A DNA stretch of 64,000 nucleotides from Gillisella vitis. Its GTDB lineage: Bacteria > Pseudomonadota > Alphaproteobacteria > Rhizobiales > Rhizobiaceae. The notes under the pieces were generated by a model. The model worked only from the letters and a program-made list of their open reading frames with translations. It did no database searches and had not been told where the DNA came from. Location of the stretch: positions 62,001-126,000 of the forward strand of contig WPHV01000016.1 of the NCBI GenBank assembly GCA_009744235.1. The letters are read 5' to 3'. Shown piece after piece: positions 38,241 to 47,858 of the stretch (within the stretch, counting starts at the first letter, position 1; each line of letters opens with the position of its first letter). A program made the position numbers and the translations under genes.

Positions 38241-40508
38241 TCAACGAAGCAATGCCTTCAGGGCAGCAAGTTCCGAGGTGATTGCAGAGCTGGCGACAGA
38301 GGCAGACCCAGATGCAAACGCGGGTGGGTTCTGAGCCACAGGCCCATCACTCTGGGGCTTTGCGTCCTGAAGAGGCGCTATCTCCGATTGATCGTCTTCG
38401 ATGAGGCCGTAGAGATGGTCCGAAAGGGCCAAGATGGTGGGATGTTCGAAAATCAGTGTCGGGCGGACCGGCACGCCGAGTTCCCGCTCAACCGTCGCGC
38501 CGATATTGACGAGCGCCACAGAGTCGAGACCAAGATCGAAGAACCCAGCGGAATTTGCAGGCAAATCCCCTTCGCCCAGCCGGGCAAGCATAGCCACTTC
38601 CTGCCGCAGCAGATGCCGGAGCGCTTCCTTGCGAAGCGCTTTGGGCGATTGCTGAAGCTGGCCGCGCCAGCTTCGTTGCTCGACAATTGCCGGGGCGTTG
38701 AGCACGCTCTCCGGCTTTGCATCCCAGCGCGCGACGATGCGCAGATCACCCGTCACGATCCCCTGCCGGCAAGCGAAGCGGCGGACTTTTCCGCTCGGCG
38801 TGCGTGGCAGGCTGCTCGGCCGCAACAGCGCGATGACGGCCGCCCTGACATTGTGATTGCACGAGACGGCACCGCGCACGGCGCGGATCACGTCATCGCT
38901 ATCAATATCGCGCAGGCCCTCGCGGGTCAGCTCACAGACCACGCCCAATTGCTCCTCGCCATCGACCTCGATTGCAAAGACCCCTGCCCTGCCTTGTGCG
39001 AGCGCCGGATGGCTGGAGAAAACGGATTGCTCAATATCTTCCGGGTGATGGTTCTGCCCACGGATGATCACCAGATCTTTCAGCCGACCGGTGATGTAGA
39101 GCTGCCCGTCGCGGCGAAAACCCAGATCGCCGGTACGACGCCAACCACGCGATCCATCCAGCACCTGATCAAAGGTCTCTGCGTTCAGCTTGGCTCGGCC
39201 CCAATAGCCGGGCGTCACGTTCGGACCCCGGATCCAGATCTCGCCGACCATGCCATCATCCACACGCAGGCCCGCCTCGGGATCGACAAGCGCAAGGTCA
39301 AGCCCCTCGGCAGGGCGGCCGCAGGCGGCAAGGGCGAGCTTATCATGCTCGTCGCCATCATCCGCTTCGACCGCAGCCCCGGTTTCGACAAGCGCCTTGC
39401 GGCTGACGGACAGGATCAGCGGTGGATCGTCGGGACTGTTGCCCGTCTGGAACAGCGTGGCTTCTGCCTGACCGTAGCAACAATAAAAGGCCTTGCCATG
39501 GAAACCGTGGGGCGCAAAGGCGGCTGTGAAGCGCTCTAGCGTTTTCGGGCGGATCGGCTCTGCGCCGTTATAGGCGATGCGGACGTTGGAAAGATCAAGT
39601 CCGGCGGCAGCCTCCGGCGCATATTTATCAACGCAGTGCTCGTAGGAAAAATTCGGACCGCCAATGACGGTGGCACGAACATGGCTTGCCAGCTCCAGAA
39701 AACGCAGAGGCCGACGCAGGAACGAGGCAGGCGCCATCAGCGCCACTGGAAAGCCGTTGAACACCGGCGACAGTATGCCGTCGATCAGCCCCATATCGTG
39801 ATAGTGCGGCAGCCAGCAGGCGGATATGTCGGATGGGCCGTATTCGAAGGCAGTGCTGATCTGCCGCAGATTGGCCATGAGGTTGCCATGCGTGACCATG
39901 ACCCCCTTCGGATCACTCGTCGAACCCGATGTATATTGCAAGAAAGCGACATGTTTTGCCTCCGGCGCATGGAATGGCCTGCCGTCATCTTCAAAGACGA
40001 CCGAGGTTGCCGGATCGGCTGCTTCAGGGGCGAGCGCAAAGCCATGGCCGACCGCCTGTTGCAGGGGACGAAGGGCGTCCAGAAGTTCGCCAGCGCAGAG
40101 AATTCCGGAGATCCCGGCATCCCGCGCGATATGCAGCCAACGATTGATTCCGTCAGCACGCCGCGGGGCCGGAACGGGCACGGGAACAGTGCCTGCGTAG
40201 AGACATCCAAGGAAGGCGGCGATGAAGCTAAGGCCCGGCGGATAGACCACAAGAATACGTGCGCCGGGGATGACAAGCCCTGTCTGCGCAATCTCGCGAC
40301 CGACAAGCCGCGCCCGATCGCGAAGCATACGCCAAGTCCAGGAATCCGGTTTTGCCTGCGCTGCAGCGACCGCATCATCATGAAAGAAGCGCATGGCCAC
40401 ATCACCAGCCATATCCCGAGAACGATTCTCAAGCATATGAATTATTGATGTAAATTCCGAAGAACCTTCCAAGGTTCGTTGCGTCCAGGACGTATCGTTC
40501 ACTGCCAT
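38241..40508 (-). CDS. Fatty acyl-AMP ligase fused to ACP (FAAL-ACP), chain starter
   Basis: 755 aa. FAAL domain about 1-590: LQYTSGSTSDPKGVMVTHGN, the FAAL-typical WLPHYHDMGLIDGIL, APASFLRRPLRFL, and YGQAEATLF. C-terminal ACP with FDLGLDSVAL about residues 675-750. It activates a free fatty acid as acyl-AMP and loads its own carrier, thus starting a lipid-tailed product. First gene of the minus arm; ATG at 40508 follows a G-rich SD (AAGGGG) and lies 34 bp upstream of the PKS. Chain length cannot be read from sequence. Confidence 0.93.
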   Translation of the reverse strand: MAVNDTSWTQRTLEGSSEFTSIIHMLENRSRDMAGDVAMRFFHDDAVAAAQAKPDSWTWRMLRDRARLVGREIAQTGLVIPGARILVVYPPGLSFIAAFLGCLYAGTVPVPVPAPRRADGINRWLHIARDAGISGILCAGELLDALRPLQQAVGHGFALAPEAADPATSVVFEDDGRPFHAPEAKHVAFLQYTSGSTSDPKGVMVTHGNLMANLRQISTAFEYGPSDISACWLPHYHDMGLIDGILSPVFNGFPVALMAPASFLRRPLRFLELASHVRATVIGGPNFSYEHCVDKYAPEAAAGLDLSNVRIAYNGAEPIRPKTLERFTAAFAPHGFHGKAFYCCYGQAEATLFQTGNSPDDPPLILSVSRKALVETGAAVEADDGDEHDKLALAACGRPAEGLDLALVDPEAGLRVDDGMVGEIWIRGPNVTPGYWGRAKLNAETFDQVLDGSRGWRRTGDLGFRRDGQLYITGRLKDLVIIRGQNHHPEDIEQSVFSSHPALAQGRAGVFAIEVDGEEQLGVVCELTREGLRDIDSDDVIRAVRGAVSCNHNVRAAVIALLRPSSLPRTPSGKVRRFACRQGIVTGDLRIVARWDAKPESVLNAPAIVEQRSWRGQLQQSPKALRKEALRHLLRQEVAMLARLGEGDLPANSAGFFDLGLDSVALVNIGATVERELGVPVRPTLIFEHPTILALSDHLYGLIEDDQSEIAPLQDAKPQSDGPVAQNPPAFASGSASVASSAITSELAALKALLR

Positions 40509-40833
40509 CCACCCCTTACTGAAGAGCGCTGCGGAAGATCCGCCCAACCCCGACTTATGCTCTTTTCGCTTTTACAAAAGGAAACTCAGCGCTTGAAATT
40601 TCGCTGATGGCAATCTGTGGCCGCCATCGAATTGGCACTTGCATATAATTCTTGAATATCTTAGTCAACAATATAAACAGCAGTTCAATACCTCTATAAT
40701 CGATATTCACAATCCAATCTGAGGTTGTAATGATTTTCAAAATAGCCTCGGGCAAAGGCGTCACCAAGACGGCCGTTTCCACACATCAGCGGTGCGCGCA
40801 ACAGGTGCGGTGCGCCCTGCCGGAGGCATGCCG
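40509..40833. promoter_or_regulatory. Shared divergent promoter region of the two biosynthetic arms
   Basis: 325-bp AT-rich intergenic region between the FAAL gene and the first plus-strand NRPS gene; both arms must start here. On the minus strand a -35-like TTGACT (complement of 40663-40668) overlaps the IRO box, with a -10-like TATATG (40642-40647) 15 bp on. A plus-strand promoter is less clear (TATAAA at 40672-40677). Confidence 0.6.
40652..40668. promoter_or_regulatory. IRO-type (RirA) operator, TTGA-N9-TCAA
   Basis: TTGAATATCTTAGTCAA fits the rhizobial iron-responsive box TGA-N9-TCA, and extends it by one matching base on each side. It is central in the divergent promoter and overlaps a -35 element, as expected for repression under iron sufficiency. 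Confidence 0.6.
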
Positions 40834-43800
40834 ATGACGGCTCCCGAAACGGTGGAAGCGCTGCTATCGCTGCTGTCGGAAAAAGGCATCCGCATCACAT
40901 GCGTCGATGGGCGTCTGCGCCTTTCCGGCTCCGAGAGCGTGCTCACGCAGGATATCACCGACGCGATCCGCGCCCGCAAGGCGGAGATCATTGCGAGTCT
41001 TTCCCTGGACGCAGCGAGCCAAGACGCGACACATAACGAGACGATCCCGGCCCGTCATGCGGACGCACCGCCGCTTTCCTTTGCCCAGCAGCGCTTGTGG
41101 TTTGTGGAACAGATGATGCCGGATGCTGGCCTTCACCACATATCGCTGGCTGTTGAGGCGCTCGGCAGCATCGATGTTTCTGCATTGCAGGCTGCGCTTC
41201 AGGCCGTCGCAGAGCGCCATGCCATCCTGCGCACCCGTATTAATATGCGGGATGGCATGCCCTCTCAACACATCATCGCCGACAGCGATATTCCGCTGCA
41301 ATTGATCGACCGACAGGACGATGTGCCGGATGAGGCGGAAATCGACCGGATACGGCAAGAGGAAGCACGACGGCCCTTCGATCTTGCCTGCGAGCCACCG
41401 CTCCGGCTCACGGCAATCCGCCTTGGCTCCGAGCGAACCCTTTTGCTGCTGACGCTGCACCACATTGCCGGGGACGGTTGGTCGATGGATGTGCTGCTTG
41501 GTGATCTCTCAGTGATCTATCAGGCCAAGGTGTCGGGCGTTGATCTTGATCTGCCAGCGCTTCCGATCCAGTACGGCGACTTCGCTGCATGGCAGCGCGA
41601 CCATCTGGCAGGCCCGGCGCTTGATCGGTCTTTAGCGTTCTGGACCGATCATCTCGAAGCACCGCTTCCCGCCACGCAATTGCCGGGGGATTTCACCCGG
41701 CCACCTGTTCAGGCCAATGCCGGAGCCTTGCATTCCATCGCCTTCGATTCTGGCACCGCGGCCCGGTTGAAAGCGCTTGCGAAAGCAGAGGGTGCCACCC
41801 TGTTCGCCACCCTGTTTACGGCCTTCAACACGCTCGTCTATCGCTACACCGGGCAAAGGGATCTGGTGATTGGCACGCCCGTCGCCAACCGCCGTCACCG
41901 GGAAACGGAAGGGTTGATTGGCCTCTTCGTCAATCCGCTGCCGGTGCGCACAAGGCTTCATCCCGCAGCGAGCTTCCGCGAGACGTTGCGCCAAAGCCAA
42001 GCGACCCTCTGGTCGGTGCTTGACCATCAAGACCTGCCTTTTGAGCAATTGGTGGAAGCGCTGAAGCCAGAGCGCGATCCAAGCGTCCATCCACTTTTCC
42101 AGCTGAAATTTCAGCTCGATGCTCAGCCAACGCAGAGGGTCGGACTTTCGGGCCTCACGTTGACCCGCCTGCCACGGCGCGACGGTGTTGCGAAACTCGA
42201 TCTCAGCCTCAACCTGATCGATGCCGGAAACACGATCCACGGCACTTTCGAATATGACACAGCGCTTTTCCGCCCTGAGACAATCGCGTCTCTTGCCGCC
42301 CATTTCGGTGTGCTGATAGAGGCGATTGCCATTGAGCCAGACACGGCACTCGCTGTTCTCCCCTTGCTGGAAGCCGAGGAGCGTCAGCGCCAGATCGTCG
42401 GCTGGAATGCAACGGCAACACCCTTTGATGAGAAGGCCTTCTTCCACGCGGTCTTCGAGGCTCATGCGGCCCGCACACCAGACGCGATTGCGCTTGTTCT
42501 TGTCATCGACGGCAAGCGACACACTCTGACCTATGACGACCTGAACCGACGAGCCAACCAGATCGCACACCACTTGCGTGAACTCGGTGCGGGTCCAGAA
42601 ACCATTGTTGCCATCGCGCTTGAGCGCGGTTTCGATATGATTGCCGCTTGGCTCGGCGTGCTCAAGTCTGGTGCTGCCTATCTGCCGCTTGATCCGGCCT
42701 ATCCGTCGGAACGCCTCGCCATGATGCTCTCAGATTCGCAAGCCCGTTTGGTTCTCACCGAGAGCCGCCGGACATTGCCGGAGACGGTGACCCGCATCGA
42801 CCTCGACACCGATTGGCCACGGGATGCGGCGACGGGCAATCCTGATCTCGTCAACCGGCCCGATCACCTTGCCTATATCATCTACACCTCAGGATCGACC
42901 GGGCGGCCAAAAGGCGTGCTCGTCGAGCACAGAGGCCTTGTCAACCTGACGCAAGACAAGATCCGAGTCAGTGGGGTGAAGCCGGGCGATTGTGTGCTCC
43001 AATTTTTCTCCTTCTCGTTTGATGCCTCGATTCCAGAACTCGTCATGGCACTCGGCGCGGGCGCGTCGCTGCTGCTGCTGCCCGCCAGCGAGCTTCTGCC
43101 CGGACCAGCACTGGCCGAACACATGAAAACGCAAGCCGTGACGCATGTGACAATGACGCCCTCCGCGCTCATTGCGCTGCCAGTTGACGACTATCCAGCA
43201 CTGCGCATGGTGCTGACCGGCGGCGAAGCGCCAACGCCCGAATTGATCGAACGTTGGGGAACGGGGCGGCTGTTCATCAACGCCTATGGCCCGACGGAAA
43301 CCACGGTCAATGCAAGCATGGTGCCTTGCGGCAACGGTCATCCTAATGATGCGACCTTGCTGCCTGCTGCCAACAAGCAACTCTATGTGCTCGACGGCAA
43401 TCTGGAGCCGGTTCCAGTCGGTCAACCGGGTGAGCTCCATATCGGCGGGCTTGGCATCGCCCGAGGCTATCACGGTCGCCCGGCCCTGACAGCCGAGCGC
43501 TTCGTACCCGATCCATTTTCGCCAACAGGCGGCGTGCTCTATCGAACAGGCGACCGTGCCTGCCAGCTGGCGGATGGCCGCATCCGGGTGCTTGGCCGCC
43601 TCGATGATCAGGTGAAGATCCGCGGCTATCGCATCGAGCCGGGTGAAATCGAAGCCATGGTGCTGGCGCATCCCGCCCTAGCGGCTGCGGCAGTGGCGAT
43701 CCACGAGATTGATGGTGAAAAGCGCATCATTGCCTACGGCGTCGCCAAGGATGCAACCACCGTCACCGCGCTGGACATGAAGACATTCCTCGCCGCACAT

Positions 43801-45354
43801 CTGCCCCGCTACCTTGTGCCGGATGCCTTCGTCTGGCTTGATCGCTTGCCACTCACCGTCAATGGAAAGATCGACACAAGAGCACTTCCGCTTCCGGATC
43901 TGGCGCAACAGGCTGGCCGTCCGCCGGAAGGAGAGACAGAAAAGGCAATTGCTGCGATTTTTGCGCAGATCCTCGGGTGCGCCCATGTCTCGGCCACCGA
44001 TGATTTCTTCGCAATCGGCGGTCACTCGCTACTGGCCACGCGGCTATCGGCGCTTGCCAAATCGGCCTTCGGCCTCGACATCGCCATTATCGATCTCTTC
44101 GAGGCCCCGACGGTCGAAGCACTGGCGGCAAGAGTGAGCAACCGAAACAACAGCCTCATGACGGAAGAGGAGATGTGCCGGGCCGATACCGAGCTTGATG
44201 CGGCCATCCGCATTCCGGCGCGGATTGTGTCTACTCATCCTTTGAGCCATGTGTTTCTTACCGGAGCGACAGGCTTTCTGGGCGCTTACTTGCTCAGTGA
44301 ACTGCTCAAGGACACGTCTCGCACGGTCTCCTGCCTCGTCCGGGGCATGTCCGGGGCGGATCGCCTGCGCCAATCGCTTCAATCCTACGGTCTGTGGCGG
44401 GATGACCTTGCCGAACGCATCAGACCGCTGCCGGGCGATCTCTCGCAACAGAGGTTCGGGCTTTCCGATGCAACATACACCGCACTTGTCGAAAGCGTAG
44501 ACGCCATCATCCACAATGGCGCGGAGGTTCACCATCTGCATCCCTATGAACGGCTTCGTGCCGCCAATGTCGGCGGCACGGTCGAGGCGATCCGGCTGGC
44601 GGCGGCAGGCCGGGGACGGCCCCTGCATCTTATCTCCTCGCTCAGCGCTCTGACACGGCGCGGAGCCGGAGAGACCATTGCCGAAAGCGCTGCGATCCGG
44701 GACTTTCCCTTGCCTGTCGGCGGATATAATCAGACCAAATGGGTTGCGGAGCATCTTGTGGAGGCCGCCAAGCAGCGCGGTCTCCCAGTGACGATCTACC
44801 GCCCCGGCGCGATTTCCGGCGATAGCCGCACCGGCACCTTCAACAAAGCCGACATCCTCTGCCGGCTCATGCAGGGCTATCTGCGCTCAGGCCTTGCGCC
44901 GGAGGGTGACACCCCGCTTGAAATGCTGCCGGTGGACACCGTTGCGCACGCGATCATCGCCCTTGCGGACAGGCCGTCATCGCTCAGTCAGACCTTCCAT
45001 CTGGTTCATTCCTCTCCGGTCTCGTCTGCGCTGCTGTTTGAGGCCGCTGCCGCCGAAGGGCTTCATCTGCAACGCATTCCCCGGCTGGAATGGCGTGCCG
45101 AGCTTGATCGTATTGCGCGGGAAGAGACCGATCATCCGCTTTACCCGCTGATGGGCCTTTTCGAACAACGACCTGCCAGTTCATCGCAGGGCGCAATCCG
45201 CACCGTTGAGCGCAGTGAAACGCATCGCGCGCTGGCGCTCGCATCGATTGTCGAGCCCGCGCTCGATCTTCGCCTTTTTCGCTCCTATCTGCGCGCTTTC
45301 ATTGTCAATGGCGCGCTCAACCCTTCCAAAGAAAATGAGCAGAGATATGCTTGA
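40834..45354 (+). CDS. NRPS terminal module, TubC-like docking-C-A-PCP-reductase
   Basis: 1506 aa. ATG 40834 has GGAGG 7 nt upstream; earlier in-frame starts (GTG 40792, ATG 40828) are less well placed. Residues 1-55 look like a TubC-type docking domain (LLSLLSEKGIRITCVDGRLRL). C about 75-500 (HHIAGDG, His209-210); A about 515-1010 with NGKIDTR at A10; PCP Ser1065 in GGHSL; thioester reductase about 1130-1500 with TGATGFLG (from Thr1143) and Tyr1298/Lys1302 (YNQTK). The specificity positions read DAPTLGAVNK, most like aromatic (Tyr/Phe-type) codes. Reductive release would give an aldehyde or alcohol, fitting the adjacent aminotransferase. Confidence 0.95.
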   Translation: MTAPETVEALLSLLSEKGIRITCVDGRLRLSGSESVLTQDITDAIRARKAEIIASLSLDAASQDATHNETIPARHADAPPLSFAQQRLWFVEQMMPDAGLHHISLAVEALGSIDVSALQAALQAVAERHAILRTRINMRDGMPSQHIIADSDIPLQLIDRQDDVPDEAEIDRIRQEEARRPFDLACEPPLRLTAIRLGSERTLLLLTLHHIAGDGWSMDVLLGDLSVIYQAKVSGVDLDLPALPIQYGDFAAWQRDHLAGPALDRSLAFWTDHLEAPLPATQLPGDFTRPPVQANAGALHSIAFDSGTAARLKALAKAEGATLFATLFTAFNTLVYRYTGQRDLVIGTPVANRRHRETEGLIGLFVNPLPVRTRLHPAASFRETLRQSQATLWSVLDHQDLPFEQLVEALKPERDPSVHPLFQLKFQLDAQPTQRVGLSGLTLTRLPRRDGVAKLDLSLNLIDAGNTIHGTFEYDTALFRPETIASLAAHFGVLIEAIAIEPDTALAVLPLLEAEERQRQIVGWNATATPFDEKAFFHAVFEAHAARTPDAIALVLVIDGKRHTLTYDDLNRRANQIAHHLRELGAGPETIVAIALERGFDMIAAWLGVLKSGAAYLPLDPAYPSERLAMMLSDSQARLVLTESRRTLPETVTRIDLDTDWPRDAATGNPDLVNRPDHLAYIIYTSGSTGRPKGVLVEHRGLVNLTQDKIRVSGVKPGDCVLQFFSFSFDASIPELVMALGAGASLLLLPASELLPGPALAEHMKTQAVTHVTMTPSALIALPVDDYPALRMVLTGGEAPTPELIERWGTGRLFINAYGPTETTVNASMVPCGNGHPNDATLLPAANKQLYVLDGNLEPVPVGQPGELHIGGLGIARGYHGRPALTAERFVPDPFSPTGGVLYRTGDRACQLADGRIRVLGRLDDQVKIRGYRIEPGEIEAMVLAHPALAAAAVAIHEIDGEKRIIAYGVAKDATTVTALDMKTFLAAHLPRYLVPDAFVWLDRLPLTVNGKIDTRALPLPDLAQQAGRPPEGETEKAIAAIFAQILGCAHVSATDDFFAIGGHSLLATRLSALAKSAFGLDIAIIDLFEAPTVEALAARVSNRNNSLMTEEEMCRADTELDAAIRIPARIVSTHPLSHVFLTGATGFLGAYLLSELLKDTSRTVSCLVRGMSGADRLRQSLQSYGLWRDDLAERIRPLPGDLSQQRFGLSDATYTALVESVDAIIHNGAEVHHLHPYERLRAANVGGTVEAIRLAAAGRGRPLHLISSLSALTRRGAGETIAESAAIRDFPLPVGGYNQTKWVAEHLVEAAKQRGLPVTIYRPGAISGDSRTGTFNKADILCRLMQGYLRSGLAPEGDTPLEMLPVDTVAHAIIALADRPSSLSQTFHLVHSSPVSSALLFEAAAAEGLHLQRIPRLEWRAELDRIAREETDHPLYPLMGLFEQRPASSSQGAIRTVERSETHRALALASIVEPALDLRLFRSYLRAFIVNGALNPSKENEQRYA

Positions 45355-46225
45355 ACAAGCAAGCAAATACGATCACTGGGCGTGGCTCTATAACCGCACA
45401 CTTGGCCCCCGCTACGGCGCCTACAAGATCGGCCCGATTGAGCGTGTGGTGCTGCCCCATGTGCCAGCTGGCGGTGCTATTCTGGATCTGTGCTGCGGCA
45501 CCGGCCAGCTCGCGGCGGCTCTCGCTGAGCGCGGCTTTAACGTGACTGGCCTCGACGGCTCCGCCGACATGCTCCGCCATGCCCGCGAAAACGCCCCGTC
45601 GGTGGCCTTCACGGAGGGCGACGCCTGCAATTTCACCTTTGACACCCCCTTTGACGCCGTGCTCTGCACCAGCGCCTCGCTCAATCACATGCAAAGCGTC
45701 GATGATCTGGTCTTTGTGTTTTCGAGCGTCAACCGCGCATTGACGCCGGGCGGCATCTTCGTCTTCGACGTCAACCATCCGGCCCAGATGTCGCGCTACT
45801 GGCGCGGCCATCCAACGGAGGGCGAGATCAACACCGACTTCGCGTGGTTGATTACCCCGCAATATGACTCGGCAGCAAACCGGGGTGCCTTCACCGTGGA
45901 GATTTACCGCCGTCCCGATGCGCATCCCGTTTCCGTGCTGGATCGGCTGTTCGCCCGGCTGGCGCGGTTCCGGCGTATCCGCCTCGCACTCCTCTCCCAT
46001 TTCCGCCGCTTGCGGCCACAGTGGGAGCATCATTCGGTCGTCAACCGAATCTGGGGTCACGATCTCGACGCCATGTCACGCGCGCTTCACGAGAGCGGCT
46101 TTTCCGTCGAACTGCGCAGCACCCAAGGCGGGCCGGTCGATGACAGCCATGCTGCCTATTTCTTCTGCCGGAAAGCGCCCTCTGCCGAAAAGCAGGCTGA
46201 GACTGCAAAGGAGACAGCCCTATGA
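45335..46225 (+). CDS. Class I SAM-dependent methyltransferase
   Basis: 296 aa starting at ATG 45335 (alternative 45347), overlapping the NRPS end by 20 bp. SAM-binding motif I is ILDLCCGTGQLAAALAERG at about residues 50-68, motif II region VTGLDGSADML. The rest is typical of small-molecule methyltransferases (GGIFVFDVNHP). By analogy with anachelin/fabrubactin, where the terminal quinoline nitrogen carries two methyls, N-methylation of the aromatic terminal amine is a good guess. No DNA- or rRNA-methylase motif. Confidence 0.9.
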   Translation: MSRDMLEQASKYDHWAWLYNRTLGPRYGAYKIGPIERVVLPHVPAGGAILDLCCGTGQLAAALAERGFNVTGLDGSADMLRHARENAPSVAFTEGDACNFTFDTPFDAVLCTSASLNHMQSVDDLVFVFSSVNRALTPGGIFVFDVNHPAQMSRYWRGHPTEGEINTDFAWLITPQYDSAANRGAFTVEIYRRPDAHPVSVLDRLFARLARFRRIRLALLSHFRRLRPQWEHHSVVNRIWGHDLDAMSRALHESGFSVELRSTQGGPVDDSHAAYFFCRKAPSAEKQAETAKETAL

Positions 46226-47622
46226 ATGCGTTGACGAGCCATCCGACGCCTGCCCAGGCGGCAGCCGCCATCATAGCCGCCTTCAACAGGAAAACGGAAA
46301 AGTCCAAGGCTTTGAGCGCGCAAAACCGGCGCGTGCTCTCTGATAAATCGGCAATCGGCGTCCCCTTCTCGCTGATGGCCAAAGAGGCGCTCTACCCGAT
46401 TGTGGTAGACCGGGCGGAAGGTACGGCACTGCACGATATCGACGGCAATCGCTATGTCGATGTGCTGATGGGGATGGGCATCAACCTCTTTGGCCACAAT
46501 CCGCCCTTCATCCGCAACGCGATTGAGGCACAGCTTGCCAAGGGCTTTGCGCTTGGGCCGCAATCTGATCTGGCAGGCGAGACCGCAGCGCTCTTTTGCA
46601 CACTGACGGGCAAGGAAAGAGTAACCTTTACCAATACCGGGACCGAAGCCGTGATGACCGCGCTGCGGCTGGCGCGGGCGGCCACCGGGCGGCGCAAAAT
46701 TGCGATGTTCATCGGCTCCTATCACGGCCATTCCGATCAGGTTCTCAACCGCATTGCCGCGCCCGATGATGAGCGCACAGTTCCCGCCTTTCCCGGCATT
46801 TCGCCCGCGACGGCCGAGGATGTCGTTTTGCTTCCCTATAACGATCCGCGCGCACTGGACATCTTGGAGCGGGATGGCGAAACCTTTGCCGCCGTGCTGG
46901 TTGAGCCGGTGCAAAGCCGCAATATCGACGTCCAGCCACGCGCCTTTTTGCACGCGCTGCGCGATGTGACGCAGCGGACGGGTGCTGTCCTCATCTTCGA
47001 CGAGATGATCAGCGGCTTTCGCGTGGCACCCGGCGGTGCGCAGCAACATTTCGAGGTCGAGGCGGATCTGGCGACCTATGGCAAGATTGCTGGCGGTGGA
47101 CTGCCGCTGGCGTTGATTGCGGGCAGCAACCGGTTGATGAACCATATCGACGGCGGCCCATGGTCTTTCGGGGATGAATCTGTTCCCCCAGCCCAACCGA
47201 CCTTTTTTGCCGGAACCTATTGCCGTCATCCTCTGGCGCTTGCGGCAGCGCGGGCGGCGGCGACGTATATGGTCCAGCAGGGCCGGTCTTTGCAGGATGG
47301 TCTCAACGCACGCACGCACAGCCTTGTCGAGCGCCTCAATGCATCGCTTGCGGCAGCGCGGCTTCCCGTTGTCTTCACGCAATTTGGCTCCTTCTTCTCG
47401 ATTGCAGTCAACCGCAGCCGCATTCCGCCGCTTGCACTGGGATTGCTGTCGCTCGAACTGCTCACCGCTGGCATTCACCTGCGCAGCGGCGACAAGGGTG
47501 GCTTCCTTTCCACCGCCCATTCGGATGGCGACATCACAGCCATCCACGATGCCTTCCTGAACGGCCTGCAATCGCTTGCAGGTTTCGGCCTCATCCCCCT
47601 ATCCGACGGAACAACGCCATGA
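46222..47622 (+). CDS. Class III PLP aminotransferase, glutamate-1-semialdehyde type
   Basis: 466 aa, coupled by ATGA overlap to the methyltransferase. PLP features: GTEAVMTALRLARAATGR, YHGHSD, LIFDEMISGFRVAPGG, and the PLP lysine in TYGKIAGGG at about residue 292. This subfamily is used inside NRPS/PKS lines to aminate carrier-bound beta-keto acids (iturin, microginin) or released aldehydes. Two substrates are possible here: the beta-keto thioesters of the two KR-defective PKS modules, or the aldehyde released by the reductase domain encoded just upstream. Gene order favours the aldehyde. Confidence 0.92.
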   Translation: MNALTSHPTPAQAAAAIIAAFNRKTEKSKALSAQNRRVLSDKSAIGVPFSLMAKEALYPIVVDRAEGTALHDIDGNRYVDVLMGMGINLFGHNPPFIRNAIEAQLAKGFALGPQSDLAGETAALFCTLTGKERVTFTNTGTEAVMTALRLARAATGRRKIAMFIGSYHGHSDQVLNRIAAPDDERTVPAFPGISPATAEDVVLLPYNDPRALDILERDGETFAAVLVEPVQSRNIDVQPRAFLHALRDVTQRTGAVLIFDEMISGFRVAPGGAQQHFEVEADLATYGKIAGGGLPLALIAGSNRLMNHIDGGPWSFGDESVPPAQPTFFAGTYCRHPLALAAARAAATYMVQQGRSLQDGLNARTHSLVERLNASLAAARLPVVFTQFGSFFSIAVNRSRIPPLALGLLSLELLTAGIHLRSGDKGGFLSTAHSDGDITAIHDAFLNGLQSLAGFGLIPLSDGTTP

Positions 47623-47846
47623 GCAGCCAGGACCAAACCATTGATTTTCCACACCGCGTCGTCATCAGCGACGAGGAGCGATACTCGATCTGGCCGACCT
47701 ACAAGGCTATCCCCCTTGGCTGGCGCGATGGTGGCTTTGAGGGGGCAAAACAGGCCTGCCTCGACCATATCGCTGCGGTCTGGACAGACATGCGCCCGCT
47801 TTCGCTTCGTCGCCAGATGGACGGCGACATGTCCGTCAACCAATAA
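47619..47846 (+). CDS. MbtH-like protein
   Basis: 75-aa chaperone that binds and activates NRPS adenylation domains. Family motif seen as YSIWPTYKAIPLGW, then CLDHIAAVWTDMRPLSLR. It overlaps the aminotransferase stop (ATGA). It probably serves one or more of the five A domains in this cluster. Confidence 0.97.
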   Translation: MSSQDQTIDFPHRVVISDEERYSIWPTYKAIPLGWRDGGFEGAKQACLDHIAAVWTDMRPLSLRRQMDGDMSVNQ

Positions 47847-47858
47847 GGAGGTGCCGTC

